Of a stretch of 19,781 nucleotides of DNA, positions 17,464 to 19,781 are shown one piece after another. The position numbers and the translations under genes were made by a program. Where the stretch lies: assembly GCF_000611645.1 (NCBI RefSeq), contig NW_014012791.1, forward strand, positions 1 to 19,781, written 5' to 3'. This DNA comes from Monoraphidium neglectum (lineage: Eukaryota > Chlorophyta > Chlorophyceae > Sphaeropleales > Selenastraceae). How positions within the stretch are numbered: position 1 is the first letter of the stretch; each line of letters opens with the position of its first letter. The notes below the pieces were generated by a model. That model did no database searches. It had not been told where the DNA came from and worked only from the letters and a program-made list of their open reading frames with translations.

Positions 17464-18016
17464 GAGTGGTTTTCTCAGGAAGTGTGCGCGCCTCACCCCG
17501 CAAAAATCAATTGCCGTTCGTGGGCACTTGGCACTGTGAGAGAGTGCCGTCCTGCGCCTGGTGTGAGTTCCAACATGCTTGCCGCCTACAACCTTGATTG
17601 CCAGCAAATCCTTGCCGCTACGCCCAGCGCAGTCAGCGCTTGGGTTTGTTCGGCCCACAGCATGCGCTCCCGCTCCCTTGCCAGGGGGGGGGGCGCCGGC
17701 AGTCGGCTGCCTTGCCGCTGCCCAGCATCCACACAGAGCGGCACCGCCCGCGTGGTGCCCTCACATCACCCATGTATGTAATTGATATTACAGTACACAG
17801 GCGCAGACGCGCCGTCAGCAATGTCAGTGTGTGCAGGCACCACCACCTCAGGCCCGTGCGTGATGTGTGTTTGTTTCTGATGCGCTAGCACGTTTAATGA
17901 TGTTGTAATACAAGAGTTGACTTCAAAGGACATGGGTGCAGCGCACTCACGGCCTTTATTTGTGCAGCGCCCAAGCAAGCTGCTGCAAGGAGGCTCCACA
18001 GGCATGCGAGCCAAGC

Positions 18017-18043
18017 TCAAGGGGCAAGTGTGCTAGCAAACAG
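18017..18043 (-). repeat. Partial third copy of the exon-like repeat
   Basis: GGCAAGTGTGCT-GCAAACAG of 9711-9728 recurs here with two extra bases. Only the acceptor-side 25 or so bases match; the ETVTADYDSK part is absent. Confidence 0.4.
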
Positions 18044-18599
18044 CCGTGTTTCAATTGTGTTGGATGAAATAGCATACGTTTCACATCACAGAAGGTCAGG
18101 ATGCATGGCTTGCCCTGAAGCCAGGCAGCGAAGATGGCAAGACAGTCAACAAAGCGCAGCAACGCCTGCTAGCCTGGCAGAGTGCACGCAAGCACAACTG
18201 CAGCTGCTGTGCACCAAGCGAGCTGCACTCCTCATCTCCTCTAGAGAGTAGTCATGCACACACAGCACGGGCGCGGCCTTGTGGCCGTGCTTGATGTGGC
18301 AGCTCGCCCGGCGGCGGCCGTGGCGTGGGGCTGTGAGACGGGCAGCAGCTGCCACCAGCTCGCGCCCGTGCGCCTGATATTATTTGAATACCAATGTGTT
18401 TGGTATCCAAACACGCCACCCAGCCAGCAAATCAGCCAGCGGTTCACATCAGACAGCAGTGGATGGAGTGCAGCTGCACAGAGCAGCTAGGGGCTGACTC
18501 AGCTTTTAAAGCCTGCCTGCCCCACCAGCATGCCCAAAAAGATTGTGGATGTTAAAACTGATGCCGCGTGCTTGTACGCCTGACGTATGCATGCATAAT

Positions 18600-18722
18600 G
18601 GTCCATGTGTGGGAGCGCAGTGGGTAATCAACAAGACTGTTCGTGATGGGTGAATGGCAAGTGACGCTTTGCAAAGCGATTGCCTTTTGACTATAAATTG
18701 GACGTGATTATGCCTGCCTCTC
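18600..18722 (-). repeat. Dispersed repeat, copy B
   Basis: Reverse-complement partner of 12269-12378, with an extra insertion containing CGCTTTGCAAAGCG, itself a palindrome, near 18664-18677. It keeps the frame SLAIHPSRTVLLITHCAPTHG on the minus strand. Confidence 0.65.
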
Positions 18723-18776
18723 AACACAATGTGTTTACACCACCTGATATCGTCGGAAACATGTGGGCGCGCGGTG

Positions 18777-18928
18777 GCGGTGGTTGCGCCTGGATGCAGC
18801 TGGTCGTCGCAACCCGCAACCACCGCCTTGGTTGTGGGTACCCAAAGATTGACCAGTGGTCGCCACAACCAGCCGCCTGTTTGCGGGGACCCTGGGTCGC
18901 CGCAACCATGCGGCGGGTTGTGGCGACC
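18777..18928. repeat. Cluster of nested inverted repeats built on GGTTGTGGCGACC
   Basis: Two perfect pairs: GCGGTGGTTGCG (18777-18788) with CGCAACCACCGC (18815-18826), and GGTCGCCACAACC (18858-18870) with GGTTGTGGCGACC (18916-18928). Inside the second pair, CGCCGCA and TGCGGCG form a further stem around ACCA. All are variants of one GGTTGNGGCGACC-type unit in alternating orientation. Confidence 0.8.
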
Positions 18929-19108
18929 AAGGACACTGCGCCGCATATGCTGCCACCCGTGCTCCTGACCCGTTGCTGATGAGGAAGCATGCATATAGTG
19001 CGATTTACATATATAAATAAGGCACTGGCTTATGCTAGTGCGCAGCAAGGTGAAACACCACCGAGTTGCTGGTCAAGTGCATTGACAGCACTGCACAATA
19101 AACTGACC

Positions 19109-19384
19109 TTAACAACAGACCAAGCTGAAAACACCAACGGACACGGCAACGGCCTTGCAAAATAAATAAGTTCTGCATAATGGGCGCGCCATAGGGCCCA
19201 GGCGCGCGCGGAGCGGCGTCCTCGGCGGCATGGTCTTCTCGATACGCCAGGGGTGATGGCGACTTGGGGCATGCGGGGGTGCTTCTCGTTGCCCGGTGCA
19301 GCACAATGGCCCAGCGCCATGTTTCCTTGATCGCCAGCGGGGCGCGCGCTTGGCAGCGCGGCGAGCGGCACCCAGGAGGGGCAT
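19109..19384 (-). CDS. Uncertain small ORF with strong Kozak context
   Basis: A 91-codon minus-strand frame in a GC-rich island (about 19190-19420) within AT-richer DNA. Its ATG is preceded by GCCGCCACC, an ideal Kozak context. The N-terminus (MPLLGAARRAAKRAPRWRSR) is basic and acid-free, as in an organelle-targeting peptide. The rest is not recognisable, all three minus frames are open here, and no splice sites were confirmed. It could be a first exon, a pseudogene or chance. Confidence 0.2.
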   Translation of the reverse strand: MPLLGAARRAAKRAPRWRSRKHGAGPLCCTGQREAPPHAPSRHHPWRIEKTMPPRTPLRARLGPMARPLCRTYLFCKAVAVSVGVFSLVCC

Positions 19385-19781
19385 GGTGGCGGCTGGCTTG
19401 TTGAAGGCACTGTCTCAAGATTGCGCAGTGGGAAAGGGTACACACCAACCTTAAGTAGGTGGCAAAAATGCGAGTTTGGTGCCAAATGCTAACAACGAAC
19501 GCAGCCGGGCAGCACGCGCTGAGTGGCTCAGTGTGACAGCTGGCTCAGCCTCAGGAGGCTGGGCAGGGCAACCCGCGGACCACACTTCATGCGGGAGATG
19601 CCTCTAGATGCAACTACAGCTTATTCACCCAACAACACGAAGGACCACCTCCAGGGGCTGTGGGGGCCGCCGGGTTGACGACTCGGCCGACTTGTGATCA
19701 TAGCTGGGCGCTGATGGGTATCGTAGGCTGCGATGTTGCGGAAACGCATTTGATCGCCGTCGGAACAACAGGCAAATGGGT

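Larger units (their letters stand above)
17235..19781. other. Gene-poor region after gene 5
   Basis: No sixth family member was found: no GEQAA, core or signal-peptide exon on either strand. Possible gene 5 poly(A) signals TGTAA lie at 17777-17781 and 17904-17908, both far from the stop. The region holds several inverted repeats, one dispersed repeat copy, a partial copy of the exon-like repeat (18017-18043) and a GC-rich minus-strand open frame at the right end. Confidence 0.5.

Noticed and set aside
1..19781. tRNA or rRNA genes
   Set aside because: No GGTTCGA-type T-loop with a matching acceptor stem and no rRNA-like sequence was found by eye; a tRNAscan run would be decisive.

Overview
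The window looks like nuclear DNA of a green alga (chlorophyte). This is an inference from five things: GC-rich, alanine-rich exons with GT-AG introns; GC-poorer intergenic DNA; (CA)n/(GT)n microsatellites; TGTAA, the usual green-algal poly(A) signal, 250-310 bases after several stop codons; and no bacterial gene organisation. The species is not identified.

Layout. Bases 1-3032 (minus strand) hold most of a seven-exon class III PLP-dependent aminotransferase of the ethanolamine-phosphate phospho-lyase/AGXT2-like group; its C-terminal exons lie beyond base 1. From about 4.3 to 17.3 kb there are five plus-strand genes, here called genes 1-5, of one paralogous family that I do not recognise. Each has a tiny first exon, a phase-1 intron of 152-264 bases that interrupts the signal peptide, and one long second exon. 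The products are cysteine-poor secreted proteins built from Gly/Ala-rich modules bounded by Arg-Arg and GEQAA motifs. They share a core T-[FV]-[IV]-G-G-A-x-P-T and end in different low-complexity tails: polyGln (genes 1 and 2), Ala/Pro/Gln plus a GPI-type hydrophobic end (genes 3 and 4), and Ala/Pro/Thr (gene 5).

The family appears to have grown by local duplication. Genes 1 and 2 share promoter and N-terminal module sequence. Genes 3 and 4 share promoter, coding sequence and 3' flank. A palindromic element close to TCACCnGGTGAC lies 221-299 bases before the ATG of all five genes, which suggests common regulation. Function is unknown; a cell-wall or extracellular-matrix role is the simplest guess, and proteolytic processing at Arg-Arg sites is an alternative.

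The intergenic DNA (3.1-4.2, 5.8-6.9, 8.3-9.6, 11.4-12.6, 14.2-15.5 and 17.3-19.8 kb) carries no convincing gene. It holds several strong inverted repeats, a tandem duplication, an exon-like 80-base repeat in two copies (plus a third partial one), and a dispersed repeat in opposite orientations.
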